64,000 bases of DNA from Mercenaria mercenaria (Eukaryota; Mollusca; Bivalvia; Venerida; Veneridae), in assembly GCF_021730395.1 (NCBI RefSeq), contig NC_069377.1, positions 43,850,501-43,914,500 of the forward strand. Direction: 5' to 3'. Every line of letters begins with the position of its first letter. Position 1 is the stretch's first letter. Below, piece after piece: positions 1-10,640 of the stretch. The position numbers and the translations under genes were made by a program. Below the pieces are notes generated by a model that saw only the letters and a program-made list of their open reading frames with translations, searched no databases and was not told where the DNA came from.

Positions 1-1036
1 TTTGAAACTTATTTTTTCTTTTTCTAGATCAATTACCTACCTCACTGGGTCAAGTCCCATAACTCTGACATGTATTTTGGGCAAATTATGCCCCCTTTTG
101 GACTTAGAAAATTCTGGTTAAAGTTTTGCGTGCAAGTACATACAGCTGTTACTAAAAGGCATATAGATTTGAAACTTATTTTTTCTTTTTCTAGATCAAT
201 TACCTACCTCACTGGGTCAAGTCCCATAACTCTGACATGTATTTTGGGCAAATTATGCCCCCTTTTGGACTTAGAAAATTCTGGTTAAAGTCTTGCGTGC
301 AAGTACATACAGCTGTTACTAAAAGGCATATAGATTTGAAACTTATTTTTTCTTTTTCTAGATCAATTACCTACCTCACTGGGTCAAGTCCCATAACTCT
401 GACATGTATTTTGGGCAAATTATGCCCCCTTTTGGACTTAAAAAATCCTGGTTAAAGTTTTACATGCAAGTTACTATCTCCAAAACTACTACAGATATTA
501 AATTGAAACTTCACACGTGTCTTCGGGGTTATAAAACTAGTTGATAGAATCAAGTCCCATAACTCTTACATGTATTTTGGGCAAATTATGCCCCCTTTTG
601 TACTTAGAAATCCTGGTTAAAGTTTTGCGTGCAAGTACATACAGCTATTACCAAAAGGCATATAGCTTTGAAACTTATTTATTCTTTTTCTAGGTCAATT
701 ACCAACCTCTCTGTTTCAAGTTCCATAACTCTTAACATGTATTTTGAGCAAATTATGCCCCCTTTTGGACTTAGAAAATTCTGGTTAAAGTTTTACATGC
801 AAGTTACTATCCCAAAACTAATGCAGATATTGAATTGAAACTTAACATGTTTCTTCGGGGTTATAAAACTAGTTGATAGCATCAAGTCCCATAACTCTGA
901 TATGCATTTTGGTCAAATTATGTCCCCTTTCGAACTTAAAACTCTTTTGATATTTAACATTTTGGGTAATAATTTCCTGCTTCTGTGACAGTATTTCGAA
1001 TAGTCGAGCTTGGCTGTCTTACGGACAGCTCTTGTT
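1..1036 (+). mobile_element. Tandem-repeat-bearing element, 3' part (element A)
   Basis: About six direct repeats of a 167-bp unit (starts near 70, 237, 404, 568, 735, 900) share the phrases GGGCAAATTATGCCCCC and CAAGTCCCATAACTCT. The array ends in GAATAGTCGAGC followed by a hairpin and GACAGCTCTTGTT at 1024-1036. These are the same terminal signals as the complete elements at 3563-4073 and 16358-17554, so this is the 3' portion of one element whose 5' end lies before the window. Open frames over the array simply reflect the repeat unit; no protein is supported. Confidence 0.8.
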
Positions 1037-1146
1037 TTGGAAAGCACCCCTTTTAACAGTTTATGGTACTGTCTAATTTGAATGATAACAATTGTAGAAA
1101 TTTAGCAAGGTAAGGGATAACGTGACACTAAAAGCTTGTTTTACAG

Positions 1147-1406
1147 AATGGGATTCTGATGAAGAAGTTGGAGAAGAAAATGAGGCTGATGATAATGGAG
1201 ATGATGATGATGAGGGAGAAGAAGAAGAAGATTGTGATGATGAGGATGATGATGAAGGAGAAGCTGTGTTAGAAGCCAGTGACAGTGAGGGAGAAGATGG
1301 AGAGAGGTGTCCTATTTGTTTGAACAGATTTAAGGATCAGGATGTTGGTACACCTGAGGCCTGTGACCATGTCTTCTGTCTGGAATGTATACAGGAATGG
1401 TCAGCA
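1147..1406 (+). CDS. PHRF1: PHRF1 exon: acidic stretch and first part of RING finger
   Basis: This exon encodes a very acidic run (D/E-rich, about 50 residues) followed by the first half of a C3HC4 RING finger: CPICLNRF, then ACDHVFCLECIQEW. PHRF1 is a nuclear RING-PHD protein, a ubiquitin ligase linked to TGF-beta signalling and to the phosphorylated RNA polymerase II tail. The exon is bounded by a pyrimidine-rich acceptor ending TTTTACAG and a donor GTAAGT. It starts in phase 1 and ends in phase 0. An ATG at 1122 is in frame, but the good acceptor and the expected longer N-terminus suggest upstream exons outside the window. The last zinc ligands come from the exon at 4291. Family assignment rests on RING, PHD and the later ADIGAASLS motif occurring in order. 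Confidence 0.9.
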
Positions 1407-1599
1407 GTAAGTAACTATAATACAGTTGTCAACAAAGAGAAGATAGGTCATAAATGAAGAAATACACAACGATTATCCATAATGTAAAAGGTATGGTCAG
1501 TTTATGATGAAAAGAAGGATCTTTAGTAAAGATAAATTACTAATGCTGATCTTTCGCAGAATACTTTAAAAATGTGATATTATAATACTTGACAGGATC

Positions 1600-2618
1600 T
1601 TTTTAGCTCATCTGATTTTTTGAAAAAAAATGATGAGTTATTGTCATCACTTGAGCGGTTGTTGGCGTCTGCGTCGGCGTTGCCTGGTTAAGTTTTATGT
1701 TTAGGTCAGCTTTTCTCCTAAACTATCAAAGCTATTGCTTTGAAACTTGGAATACTTGTTCACCATCATAAGCTGACCCTGTATAGCAAGAAACATAACT
1801 CCATCTTGCTTTTTGCAAGATTTATGGCCCCTTTTGTACTTAGAAAATATCAGATTTCTTGGTTAAGTTTTATGTTTAGGTCAACTTTTCTCCTAAACTA
1901 TCAAAGCTATTGCTTTGAAACTTGGAATACTTGTTCACCATCATAAGCAGACCCTGTACATCAAGAAACATAACTCCATCTTGCTTTTTGCAAGAATTAT
2001 TGCCCCTTTTGGACTTAGAAAATCAGTTTTCTTGGTTAAGTTTTATGTTTAGGTCAGCTTTTATCCTAAACTATCAAAGCTATTGCTTTAAAACTTGCAA
2101 CACTTGTTCACCATCATGAGCTGACCCTGTACAGCAAGAAACATAACTTCATTCTGCTTTTTGCAAGATTTATGGCCCCTTTTGGACTTAGAAAATATCA
2201 GATTTCTTGGTTAAGTTTTATGTTTAGGTCAACTTTTTCTCTTAAACTATCAAAGCTATTGCTTTGAAACTTGCAACACTTGTTCACCATCATAAGCTGA
2301 CCCTGTACAGCAAGCAACATAACTCCATCCTGCTTTTTGCAATAATTATTGCCCCTTTTGGACTTAGAAAATCATTTTCTTGGTTGAGTATTATGTTTAA
2401 GGCAACTTTTCTCATAAACTATCAAAGCTATTGCTTTAAAACTTGCAACAGTTTTTCACCATCATAAGTGGACACTGTACATCAAGAAGCATAACTCTGT
2501 TCTGCTTTTTGCAAGAATGATGGCCCTTTTTAGACTTAGAAAATCATGGGTAGGACAGTATTTCTATTATACAAAAAAATCAGATGAGCGTCAGCACCCG
2601 CAAGGCGGTGCTCTTGTT
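1600..2618 (+). mobile_element. Tandem-repeat element with terminal hairpins (element B)
   Basis: Starts TTTTAGCTCATCTG with a 5' foldback (CATCTG...TGATGAG), then a GTCGGCGT-type run, then about five repeats of a roughly 180-bp unit (AAACTATCAAAGCTATTGCT and similar). It ends with an inverted copy of the 5' tip (CAGATGAGC), a hairpin AGCACC..GGCGGTGCT, and CTCTTGTT. There is no coding capacity. It lies in the PHRF1 intron between the RING exons and is nearly identical to the copy at 11116-12169. The architecture is that described for non-autonomous Helentron-type elements (HINEs, bivalve 'pearl' elements); that assignment is inference. Confidence 0.8.
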
Positions 2619-2699
2619 TATACTCCGTTTTGTAGAAAACAGGATAAATTGTTTTGCTCGTTACTGGTCTTTCATTTGGTGGACTGTTTGTTTTCTGAT

Positions 2700-3540
2700 C
2701 AGTAACTAGAAAATGCTTTGGCCTACAATTATCAAACTTTATAGGGAGATTACCTGTGGTCAGTAAATGACCCCTATTGTTTTGGAGATTGGTTGGTCAA
2801 AGATCAATGTCTTTTTGATATAGAGATTGCAAACAGATCTTACTCAGTGAGTAAACAACACTGGTCTACAGTTGCCAACTTGATACGATGATTGTCTGTG
2901 GTCAGTAAATGACCCCTGTCGTTTTGGGGATCAGTAGGTTAGAGGTCAAGGTAACAATTACTTTGAGACTGAAAACGATTGCCGATAAATAACTAAAGAA
3001 TCCTTTCACAGACAGCATCAAAGGTCATTGGTCAGTAGATGACCTTACTTTGTTTAGGGTCAGTAGGTGAAGTTCAGGGCCACAGTAATCTGGAGACTGA
3101 AAATAGTTTTAATTTAGAATCCTAAGATTCACTGGGCCTACTGCCTTTAAACTTTATAGGATGATTGCCAGTATTTTTGAGGTCAGTAGATCAATACCCC
3201 CCCCCCCCCACACACACACACACCACACTAACAAAAAATATGTGGAAAAACATTTAAATATCTTCTCACTAAATGCTGGCTGGATCTTCATCAAACATTT
3301 GTAGCATCATTATAACATTGTCTTTCAAACTTGTTCAAATGGTGGCACTTGGCCCCTTTTAAGGCCACTAGGGCTAAAACTAGAAAAAAACTCGATAGAA
3401 CTGCTTGATGGATCCCCATCAAACTTGGTCTGTAGCATCATTGTAAGGTCCTCTCCTAAATTTGTTCAAATGGTTCTGCTTGGTCCCTTTTAGGAAACAC
3501 CAGAGCTAGAAATAGAAAAAAGTAACTTCTTATCTTGAAG
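2700..3540 (+). repeat. Degenerate tandem repeats plus C-run/CA microsatellite
   Basis: Intron sequence. From 2700 to about 3190, diverged repeats share TCAGTAAATGACCCCTRTT and 'AACTTTATAGG'. At about 3198-3225 there is a run of C followed by (CA)n. From 3240 to 3540 there is a second diverged tandem family (CATCAAACTTGGTCTGTAGCATC), also seen at 13225-13410. No gene signal. Confidence 0.6.
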
Positions 3541-3562
3541 TTTTTTTCTATGTGTAATACAT

Positions 3563-4073
3563 TTTTAGCTCGACTATTTGAAGAATAGGGGAGCTGTCCT
3601 ACTCGGCATCGGCGTGAGTGTGAGCGTCACACAAATGTTAAAGTTTGCGTACCACCCCAAATATTTTCTAAGTCCATTGACATACTGCTTTGATATTTTG
3701 TATACTTGTTTACCATCATGACCCCTGTCTGTAAAAAGGAGGAGGCAACTCTATCAAGCATTTTGACTGAATTATGGCCCCTTTTCGACTTAGGATAAAT
3801 GTTAAAGTTTGCGTACCATCCCAAATATTTTCTAAGTCCATTGAGATATTGCTTTGATATTTTGCATTCTTGTTTACCATCATGACCCCAGTCTGTAAAA
3901 AGGAGGAGGCAACTCTGTCAAGCATTTTGACTGAATTATGGCCCCTTTTCGACTTAGAATATGCTTATTGTAATGTTAAAGCTTATTGTAATGTTAAAGT
4001 TTTACTCATTGCTTATATTATACTATCAAGCACTGAGAATAGTCGAGCGCGCTGTCGACTGACAGCTCTTGTT
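3563..4073 (+). mobile_element. Short tandem-repeat element with terminal hairpins (element C)
   Basis: Begins TTTTTAGCTCGACTATTTG with a nearby GAATAGGGGAGCT foldback. It contains two copies of a roughly 165-bp unit starting near 3632 and 3799 (GTTAAAGTTTGCGTACCA). It ends GAATAGTCGAGC (the inverted 5' tip), then hairpin GCTGTCGACTGACAGCTCTTGTT. Complete but very short; no coding capacity. Lies in a PHRF1 intron. Confidence 0.8.
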
Positions 4074-4290
4074 GGGATATCACAGCAAAATATAGAAATA
4101 CAAACTGAAAAACTTGTATTTCGATGCACTTCTTAAAGGATGTTCACCAAGCTCGGTCAGATGCATGATCAGATGGTCAAGGTCTTCTTCAGGCGAACGG
4201 CTTAGGTACATTTAGGCCTCTTGTAAAGTTGTATATTTTGCAGTTTGCAGAAACATATCTATGTTTAATTTTATTGTTTTACTTTTGTAG

Positions 4291-4374
4291 AATGTGAATA
4301 CATGTCCAGTAGACAGACAAGTATTTAAATTGATTTTATGCAAGCATGGAGTTGATGATATCATATATAAAAAG
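4291..4374 (+). CDS. PHRF1: PHRF1 exon: end of RING finger
   Basis: A 28-codon exon, phase 0 at both ends, between acceptor TTTTGTAG and donor GTAAGT. It begins NVNTCPVDRQVFKLI, supplying the last two zinc-binding cysteine positions of the RING started at 1147-1406 (EWSA then NVNTCPVDR). Human PHRF1 has the matching EWS..NSCPVDR junction, so the splice is well supported. Confidence 0.93.
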
Positions 4375-4499
4375 GTAAGTATATTATATGCTTAGAGGTC
4401 AAGTTCTTGATAAGGGATTCTTGTGTAAACTGGTATAAAAATGAAAAGAGTTGACTAACAAACAGACGCAGATTCACTTGCTAAAAATTTACAGATAAT

Positions 4500-4770
4500 T
4501 GCTTAGATGCTCTTCTTTCTAAATTGTTCAGACTGTTCCACTTGGTTGCACATAGTGGCCACCAGATCTAACAATAGTAAAATCTTCAAATAACATCTCC
4601 TGTTATGAAAACTGTGGATGACAGGTGACAGGAAATCACATTTGCTGCAGCTGTTTAGTCCATTCTGTTCATGGAGCAGCTTTGCTGACAAATACTGATA
4701 TAAAGACTACAGTGTATATGAGAGAGACTGTTGAGTACTACACCAACTTCAGTATTACAGTTTTATTGTT
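4500..4770. other. Intron, no clear feature
   Basis: Part of this stretch (4510-4600) weakly matches the 3240-3540 repeat family. Otherwise nothing is recognisable. Confidence 0.4.
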
Positions 4771-4779
4771 TGAATTCTA

Positions 4780-4985
4780 GGGTACTACTGTTTTCTTGCA
4801 AACCTTTGGCCTCTGCGACCAGTGCATACCAAGATCAACCTGCACACCCCTGCCTGCATTGTTCGCCATTCAATCAGTAAATTTTCTGTGAACACCTTTT
4901 TGAATAGTATGTGATGCTGCCCAAATTGAATGATGGACCAATTTATTTTAGAAATTTAGGAGGGTAAAGGTTAAAAGTAAAGAAA
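4780..4985 (+). repeat. Dispersed repeat copy, about 200 bp
   Basis: Shares CCTYTGCGACCAGTGCA..CCAAGATCA, ATTCAGTCAGTAAATTTT and CCCAAATTGAATGATGGACC with 6504-6672. A partial relative lies at about 1055-1115. No coding capacity; family not recognised by name. Lies in the PHRF1 intron before the PHD exon. Confidence 0.65.
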
Positions 4986-5396
4986 TATGACCAATAAATG
5001 TTAATTTCCTCTTTGAGCATAAGGTATAGCATGCAAGCAGGGCCTCTGCTGTGGTTTGCCAATGTCGCCATTTGCAATAGATTTGAGAATTCGGCAAGAT
5101 TTTTGACAGTTGGCGAAAATGAGTCATTGACTGGCGAAAGCTTTTTTTTTAACCGTTGCTGCAATGATAAAAGTGGTTTAAATCATCATCATCAAGTGGG
5201 CATGTGCATATTCTTGGGAGTCTTATGTTTGATTATTTCTTTTTTTGACATTATACAATATTCTAAAACATTCTGTGGGATCTTATGTGGTACAATATTA
5301 ACATCAGAATCACTAATATTATTCTTGTTTCAGTTTTATACACTGCCATTCTAAGTATGTCAGCAAAGTGATACAAGTAAAGTTTTCTATATTTAG

Positions 5397-5604
5397 CTGA
5401 CAGTAGAAGATGTAAACAAACAAGCTGATGATGAGGAAGAGGAGGAGCCTACATATTGTGAGGTTTGCCATCAGTGTAACAGAGAAGACCGCCTACTTCT
5501 CTGTGATGGGTGTGACTTGGGTTACCATCTGGATTGTCTGTCTCCGCCCCTCAGTCAAGTTCCAGTAGAGGAGTGGTTCTGTCCAAACTGTGCAAGAAGA
5601 GAAG
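5397..5604 (+). CDS. PHRF1: PHRF1 exon: PHD finger
   Basis: Encodes LTVEDVNKQADDEEEEEPTYC, then a full C4HC3 PHD finger: CEVCHQCNREDRLLLCDGCD, GYHLDCLSPPLSQVPVEEW, FCPNC. In PHRF1 this finger binds histone H3 tails. The acceptor is ATATTTAG and the donor GTATTG. It starts in phase 0 and ends in phase 1, matching the next exon. All eight zinc ligands are present. Confidence 0.95.
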
Positions 5605-6244
5605 GTATTGATTATTGGATTATATTATCAGAAATAAACACAGAATGTGAGCCATCCCTCCCTGAAAAGTGATTTTGTTATTTTTGGGGAAAAAAAGAAA
5701 TTTCAGTTCTTCCAGAAATCAGCTCCTCCCTAAAGTATTTTCACATTTTTGTTGAGAAAATAAAATGTTATTGTCAGTGCGCAGTCTAATTCATTCCTAC
5801 TTTAAACAATATTTTTACAGGATGGCTGTGGCCAATTTACTTTGAATCACTTGTCACTTATAGCTTTAGGTTGGCTTGGATTATACAATTCTTTCATATG
5901 AGGACATTCAGCTTCATTGCTTTTATATAGAAGGTTGGTGTTTCTACCAGATGCTTACAGTGGAAGTATTGCCAGGAAGGGCACTAACTGGGCCTCTGTC
6001 CTTCATAAATGCTGGAAAAGAACCATTACAAACTACTCGGTATTTATAGGTTATTTATTGAAACAAGGATCCTAAGTCCACACGTATGATATAGCCATTC
6101 TTTGATAGATAAGAAAAAGCCAATCATTCCAAGTGAAAAAAACCAAAACATTTGCCAAGCTGTGTAAGTCTTATTCTTTATAAGTTCTGTTTGCTAATAC
6201 ATATAGGTTTGTTTATATTATAAAAGATACATTTCTGTAAACAG

Positions 6245-6381
6245 GTGCAGATGCAGACTATTTACCTGCATCAGGGTTCCGTAGACAGATTCCACGTACT
6301 CTTGTCATGGAACGTGTGCGAAGTGCAATAGAGGAAAGACGAGTGAGACGAACACTGCGTAGAATTGTCTCGTCGGATGAG
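6245..6381 (+). CDS. PHRF1: PHRF1 exon: basic linker after PHD
   Basis: Phase 1 in, phase 0 out, between AAACAG and GTTTGC. Encodes GADADYLPASGFRRQIPRTL then VMERVRSAIEERRVRRTLRR and IVSSDE, the arginine-rich segment that follows the PHD finger in PHRF1 (human has a similar RTRQSERVRATVNRNRI block). The donor is non-ideal (GTTTGC), but the phase agrees with the exon at 9651. Confidence 0.9.
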
Positions 6382-6503
6382 GTTTGCATTCTGTCATTTC
6401 TCAACATAATAAGCACTAATATATATGCCATGAAAAATTGGTATGTCAGTTTATGGAAAAGTTTGATATATAGGAAGAAAAAACAAAATCTGTGTAACCT
6501 TTA

Positions 6504-6672
6504 GCCTACTGGTGGCAAGTGGTTTTGCCTTTGCGACCAGTGCAGACCAAGATCAGCCAGCACTGTATGCTATTCAGTCAGTAAATTTTAAGTGAACACC
6601 CCTTTGAATAAGAAGTGGTACTGCCCAAATTGAATGATGGACCGGTGCATTTTGGAAATTTAGCAGGGTAAA
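6504..6672 (+). repeat. Dispersed repeat interrupted by a DNA transposon
   Basis: Same family as 4780-4985. The copy runs to TAGCAGGGTAAA and resumes after the transposon at 8331 with GTAAAGGTTAA, as expected from the uninterrupted copy (GAGGGTAAAGGTTAA at about 4972-4986). This gives a readable pre-insertion site. Confidence 0.75.
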
Positions 6673-8330
6673 CAGGCCTCGACCTTAGCGGTGGACCGTT
6701 GGACCGACGCAACCAAAATATCGGCAGGTCCACTAACTATGAAAAGTTGGGTAGACCGACGGTCAACCATTTTTCAGTCATGGTCTGCAAATAAAATAAA
6801 ACCCTTAAAAGTAAAAAAATAGGAGGGAAAATCATACCCATATCGGCAAATTCACAAAACGAAAGTTGATTTTGCCTTAAGTACGGCATTCTACCGTTAT
6901 AAGCATTGGCGAGTTAAAGTCAGGAGAGCACGAATGGACTACTCCACTGATCGGGCGAGTGGTTTTTACGTGGTAACTTTACCAAATTGAGAAATTACAT
7001 CAGGCAAAATTACCTGGATTGACTGGAATTTACCCGCGAATCGTAAAAATATCAAAACGTCATGCTGGTAATTTTCCATTCCACAAGCAAGTGCGCCCTA
7101 TCGTAATGTCTAATTTACATCGCGGTTACTTTTGACACAATAAACGCGCGTAGTGCATTCATTTTTTAATATAATCGCTTTAAATTTTCAACACCGCTTG
7201 AGAACTAATACAGTTTGAATTCTATAACAATTTAATAAGATATCGACAGGAATGTAGGCAAAATTCTTTAAAAATGATCAAATTTTCATATAATGTTTTG
7301 TAAAATTTCAAACAGCGCGATCTTGATTATTTATTTCTTTCTTAAAGTAAATATACGGTACATACTATGGTAATAAAATTCAGACTTTTGACCAGAAAGT
7401 ACAAAAAACACAATTAAAAAATCTTAAATAATGAAAAAGCGGCAGCAATTTAAATACATGGAGTAAAACGATTTTTGGCAAACAGATTTCTGTTAGCGTG
7501 GCAGAATAGCTTATGTGACCTAATGAACTTAAATAGAAATGTGGTATAAAATAAAGCAGTATGATGTCGTTCCGGTTTTTAATAAGTTTTAAATGATTCT
7601 TTGTACATGTATGTTTTGACACAAGACTTTGTTAGATATTCTTCTGAAACAATAATGTAAATTTCTTGAGGGCAAATAGGTCACAGAGGTAGGACATCCA
7701 CTATCATCGTTCACGGTTTGACACATTTACATGTCAGTTTATTCGGGATATTGCACATTCGCTTTTAAAAAATTAAAGAAAAAACTTTTTTACTGATTTC
7801 TTCTCAACAATTAAAGGAATCGAGAATACGATCAGACAGTGATGTGTCACATGGCGCGAAAACATGACGTAATGCCATGACAATCTCGAGGAAACTATAC
7901 CGCTTTGATCTCCGCTTCAGATGCCACGAATAACCGACACACTTCTTTTAGCTCTTTGAGGGGGTGTTAATTGAAACTGAAAACAAGGCCAATTACTTAG
8001 TTTATCATCAGAATAATTACCGATAATTAATTGTTGATGTTTTCTTTTTTCACTTTCAACACGGGTCGGGAGGATGAAGATTATTGTGTCCATATTTTGG
8101 GACACTTTTCAAAATAATTATTTTCGGGATAACAGATTGCTACAGTCTTCCATTTTTAATTATTTTAGAAATAAGTCCTGTTTCTTTGAGTCATATGAAG
8201 TTATGACGTCAACAACATCACAATTTATGTGATAGAATTGGAGGTCCACTAAAGTCTGAGCAGGTCTACTAGATTTTAGCAGTTGGTGGACCTGCTGGCA
8301 ACTGCTGAAAAAAGTTAAGGTCGAGGCCTG
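6673..8330 (+). mobile_element. Non-autonomous DNA transposon, 1.66 kb, unassigned family
   Basis: Perfect 15-bp terminal inverted repeats CAGGCCTCGACCTTA / TAAGGTCGAGGCCTG, flanked by a 5-bp direct repeat GTAAA (6668-6672 and 8331-8335). A second, subterminal inverted pair (CAGGTCCACTAAC near the left end, GTTGGTGGACCTG near the right) lies inside. No transposase was seen; small minus-strand open frames (7380-7622, 7917-8105) resemble nothing known. Inserted in an older dispersed repeat within a PHRF1 intron. The TSD length does not fit hAT or P; superfamily left open. Confidence 0.85.
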
Positions 8331-8529
8331 GTAAAGGTTAATAGTCTTCCTGAATATTGTATAACCTTGGATAAGTTTTATTCTAAGAAATGTATCATAC
8401 TGTAAATTGATGTTGCAGAAGTTGCTTGGTAGAAGTTACATAATCCGGCTTCTGTGTTCTCATACATCACTGACCTTGAACCACTTGCCCTCTATAGATG
8501 TTTGTTCAAATCTTCTTGAGGATTTAGAA

Positions 8530-9490
8530 TTTTTACCTCGACTCTTCAAAGAAAACGACTACTGCATTTGCAATGGTGTCGGGGCCTGCATTGCTGAAAT
8601 TTTTTAGCTTGACTTTTCAAAAGAAAAAAAGGAGAGCTATTGCATTGGCCTTGGTGTGGGCATTTGGGTTGGTTGAAGTTTCTTATGAAGTCCAATATCT
8701 TCTTCAATACTTTAAGATATTCTATTGAATCTTGCTGCACTTGATAATTTTTATTAGTGAGACAAATTTTATCAATCAACCTGCATCATTTATAACCATT
8801 TTTAACTTAGAAATCTTGGTTAAGGTTTTTATAAAGATTCTTATCTTCTTCATTTCTTGAGGTGTTCAAATGAAACTTGCTATACTTGTGACAAGTTTAC
8901 ATTATTGTGACAAGTTGTGTAACTATACCTGCAATATTTCTAGAGTTATTCCCCTTGTTTACTTAGAATTTAAGGTTAATTTTGATACATTTTCACTATA
9001 TCTCTGTTGTAACAGAAAGGATTTGATTTATACTTAAAAAAGTTGTTCCATATCTTCACACATTTCATATGACACAAGGGACATAAGTCATGCACCAAGA
9101 TTTCATGAATAATGCCCCCTTTTCACTTAGAATTTCAGTTTAAAGTTTTGGTGCTCTTTCACTATCTCAGTTATTACTAAATGGATTTGATTCAAATTAA
9201 AGATAATTGTTCCACATAATCACCCACATCATATGGCACAAGGTCCATAACTCTGGCACCAATATTTCATGAATTATGCCCCTTTTTTACTTGGAATTTA
9301 AGGTTAATTTTGATGCATTTTCACTATTATCTCAGTTATTACGAAATCAATTTGATTCAGACTTAAAATAATTGTTCCACATCATGACCCACATCATTTG
9401 ACACAAGGGCCATAAACCTTGCACCAGTATTTCATGAATTATGCCCAGCATTGAAATAGCGGAGAGTGCTGTCTCCTGTGACAGCTCTTT
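8530..9490 (+). mobile_element. Tandem-repeat element with terminal signals (element E), with extra 5' tip
   Basis: The main element starts TTTTTAGCTTGACTTTTC at 8601 and ends GTCTCCTGTGACAGCTC near 9487. It carries about four diverged repeats of a roughly 150-bp unit (ATTTCATGAATTATGCCCC, TGATACATTTTCACTAT). Immediately before it, 8532-8600 is a second diverged copy of the same 5' tip (TACCTCGACTCTTCAAAGA), suggesting nested or tandem insertion of related elements. No coding capacity. Confidence 0.65.
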
Positions 9491-9650
9491 TTCAATTTGG
9501 AAGTTGTCAGTTTCTTGCAGGGAACAAGTCAGTTAACAAGCTGTACTGTATACTAGTACTTGTTATGCAAATTGGCCAAGTTACGGTACTGAAATATTGT
9601 TAAATAACTATTTTGAACATGTTCAAACAATTGTGTATCTTATGAATTAG

Positions 9651-9926
9651 GAAGAGGAGGAGGAGGAAGAGGAAATAGGACCGCTATCTTCAGCAGGGTC
9701 ATCATCAGTATCTAGTCCAGCTAAAAAATCACCAGTCAAAAAACCTACAGCAAAAAGAAAAACCCCAAGAAAGTACACACGCAGAAAGAAAAGAAAAACA
9801 ACTAAGAGAAAGACACCCAAAAAGACAGCTACTGGTAAGAAGAAGTCAACTATTAAGAAAAAGAGAACAAAAACTACAAGGAAGAGAAAAACAAAAAGAA
9901 GAGGCAAAAAAGGGAAGAAACTGAAG
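9651..9926 (+). CDS. PHRF1: PHRF1 exon: lysine/arginine-rich region
   Basis: A 92-codon exon, phase 0 at both ends (acceptor GAATTAG, donor GTAAGT). It encodes a run of eight glutamates, then GPLSSAGSSSVSSPAKKSP and a long K/R/T-rich stretch ending KRRGKKGKKLK. PHRF1 proteins have a basic, nuclear-localisation-like segment here (human KKRQHRVKKRRGKKVK). The opposite-strand open frame is a shadow of this purine-rich exon. Confidence 0.9.
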
Positions 9927-10009
9927 GTAAGTGTGAATGGCTTCACATCTGCTCTCTTGTAATTATGCTACCCAAATGGGGAAGCATATAGCTGCTGTTT
10001 CTTCCAACA

Positions 10010-10640
10010 CACACTTCTTGTCCTGAGTGTTATTCAGCAACCACTGGCTGGAATTCAGCAAAACTTGATTTAGGAAGCTTCACTTAGTAGATGCATTGTT
10101 CTGGTTGAATGATATTTCACTGACTTATTGCCCTGTGATTATTCAACTGTAGTATACTATAGCACCAATTCTTGTATGGAGATTTTCTCAGCTACCACTA
10201 TCTTGAATTCATTGACACTTCATAGGAAACCTCACTTTCAAGAGGAGATGGGCATATTGTCTTTCTGTTCCGGTCAGATTATTTTCACAGAGTTATTGTC
10301 CTTTGATTATTCAACATTAGTAAGCTATAATGCCATCCTTGGTCAGAGTATTTCTCAGCAACCACTAACTGGAATTCAGCAAAAATTCATATGAAGCTTC
10401 ACTCTCGAGAGGAGATGTGCGTTATCTTTATGTTTCAGTTGGATAAATTTTGACTGAGTTATTGCCCTTTGATTATTCAACATTAAGAATATTCCTCAGC
10501 AATTCCTGGTTAATGCTCAATGAAAGTTCATAGGAAGCCACACTCCCAAGAGGAGATGTGTATATCTTGTGCTTTTTCTCAATAACTACTGGCTAGAGTT
10601 CTAAGAATCTTCTTTGGAAGCTTAATTACTAAGATGAAGT
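10010..10640 (+). repeat. Diverged tandem repeats (about 170-190 bp unit)
   Basis: Three to four diverged units share TTATTGYCCTTTGATTATTCAA, CAGCAACCACTRRCTGGAATTC and 'CAAGAGGAGATG'. Intron sequence without coding capacity. No terminal signals were found, so it may be the decayed core of an element. Confidence 0.6.

Noticed and set aside
70-838. Serial small open frames of similar sequence
   Set aside because: They repeat with the 167-bp DNA unit and have no domain; translation of a tandem repeat.
9647-9946. Minus-strand hydrophobic open frame
   Set aside because: Exact shadow of the purine-rich PHRF1 exon at 9651-9926, which has proper splice sites and phase.
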